From NCBI GenBank assembly GCA_031279015.1, contig JAITJI010000030.1:1-58514 (forward strand): a stretch of 58,514 bases of DNA, written 5' to 3'. The first letter of the stretch is position 1. Each line of letters opens with the position of its first letter. The notes beneath the pieces were generated by a model. That model saw only the letters and a list, made by a program, of their open reading frames with translations. It did no database searches and was not told the origin of the DNA. Positions 57,923 to 58,514 of the stretch are shown in pieces. A program made the position numbers and the translations under genes. This stretch comes from Spirochaetaceae bacterium (GTDB lineage: Bacteria; Spirochaetota; Spirochaetia; Treponematales; Breznakiellaceae).

Positions 57923-58285
57923 GTGAACCATATATTCCGCTTTAAGCGGGAAGAACGGTTGAAGAAAAGGGATGAGATTCGGGCGGTATTTAACCGGGGA
58001 AAAGTCGTTACCTGTTCCGGTGCAAAGTTGTTTGTATTACAGAATAGGTTTCCGTTTAATCGAATAGTCTTTACATTTGCCCGTAAATTCGGAAATGCCG
58101 TAGAACGGAACCGGGCCCGGCGGGTTGGTTGTGAGGTTTACCGGCAAGTCCGAAACAGGCTTCAATGTGGCTTTGATCTAGTGTTGTTGGTTTATCCGGG
58201 GAAGGATTCTTTTTCAGTCCGGATGAAGCAGGTGGGGATCCTGTTTTCCAAAGCCGGGTTATTGGTGGATAATACACAATGGTGA
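57923..58285 (+). CDS. rnpA: Ribonuclease P protein component
   Basis: A 120-residue basic protein that assists RNase P RNA in tRNA 5' maturation. [18 protein letters not shown] and the RNR-box equivalent [12 protein letters not shown] are typical. The start is GTG, 5 nt after the rpmH stop. Its stop overlaps yidD by 7 nt. Confidence 0.95.
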   Translation: MNHIFRFKREERLKKRDEIRAVFNRGKVVTCSGAKLFVLQNRFPFNRIVFTFARKFGNAVERNRARRVGCEVYRQVRNRLQCGFDLVLLVYPGKDSFSVRMKQVGILFSKAGLLVDNTQW

Positions 58286-58514
58286 TCTTGCGGGAATTGG
58301 TACCTGAAATCCCCCGAAATTGTATATTGTTGTTGATCCGGTTCTATCAGAAAGCCATATCGCCCTATTTACCCGCTAGTTGCAGGTATGTTCCCAGTTG
58401 TTCTGTCTATGCCTTCGAAGCGGTGCGGAAGTACGGTGTTTGCCGAGGGCTTTTCCTGGCTTTTAAGCGGATACTGCGCTGTCATCCTTTTCATCCGGGC
58501 GGTTATGATCCGGT
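58279..58514 (+). CDS. yidD: YidD membrane-insertion helper (3' end outside window)
   Basis: The first 78 residues of a YidD protein. The conserved core [20 protein letters not shown] with two Cys, then [11 protein letters not shown], is present. The ATG at 58279 overlaps the rnpA end. The gene runs off the window; yidC is expected next. Confidence 0.93.
   Translation, partial: MVILRELVPEIPRNCILLLIRFYQKAISPYLPASCRYVPSCSVYAFEAVRKYGVCRGLFLAFKRILRCHPFHPGGYDP

Overview
The window looks like the origin-proximal part of a spirochaete chromosome, most likely a Treponema of the termite-gut type; that placement is inference. Supporting it are a 286-residue FlaB-type flagellin, MFHVKH-type parS sites, several lipoproteins, a moderate-to-high GC content, and gyrB, gyrA, rpmH, rnpA and yidD within 58 kb. 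Two near-perfect parS (ParB-binding) sequences at 17855-17870 and 18682-18697 support proximity to oriC. I see no tRNA or rRNA gene, CRISPR array or insertion sequence.

Layout. 1-704: the end of gyrB. 838-1941: an AAA_14/DUF4143 ATPase. 2162-13027 (minus strand): a compact chemosensory operon in the order cheW, cheW-like, cheB, cheR-TPR, two receptors, cheA-REC, and a receiver-GAF-class III adenylyl cyclase. It separates gyrB from gyrA, has no free CheY, and appears to lead to cAMP. 13269-16628: gyrA with an unusual insert in its C-terminal domain, then a small lipoprotein. 16672-20943: a LysM lipoprotein, a YbaK-type deacylase, a lipase-like hydrolase bracketed by parS sites, and a DUF1538 membrane protein paired with a tandem PII-like protein. 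21000-24315: acyl-CoA synthetase with an XRE-cupin regulator, and an aldo/keto reductase behind a MerR-type promoter. 24513-28018: two PilZ proteins, two rRNA methyltransferases and a TetR regulator. 28223-32843: flaB, a zinc-ribbon membrane protein, rsmI, flgM and a lone receptor; flaB and flgM carry sigma-28 promoters. 32925-35789: metK, an arfB-like factor, flavodoxin and DUF3793. 35943-38123: an acyltransferase and pepT. 38257-44271: a 2004-residue alpha-2-macroglobulin lipoprotein. 44355-49068: a SpoU methyltransferase, an acyl-ACP thioesterase and uxuA-uxuB. 49243-57562: PBP1C, an exonuclease, a radical-SAM/B12 protein, a 5'-nucleotidase, glycogen debranching enzyme and an Aat-like transferase. 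57762 to the end: rpmH-rnpA-yidD.

The chemosensory operon has all the parts of a receptor-kinase-adaptation pathway. Both of its receptors share a signalling-tip sequence unlike that of the lone receptor at 30978, which suggests an insulated array. A second recurrent theme is gene starts with no Shine-Dalgarno sequence and a -10 hexamer placed 6-15 nt upstream of the start codon, predicting leaderless or near-leaderless mRNAs for about ten genes. Other genes here have ordinary AGGAG sites.
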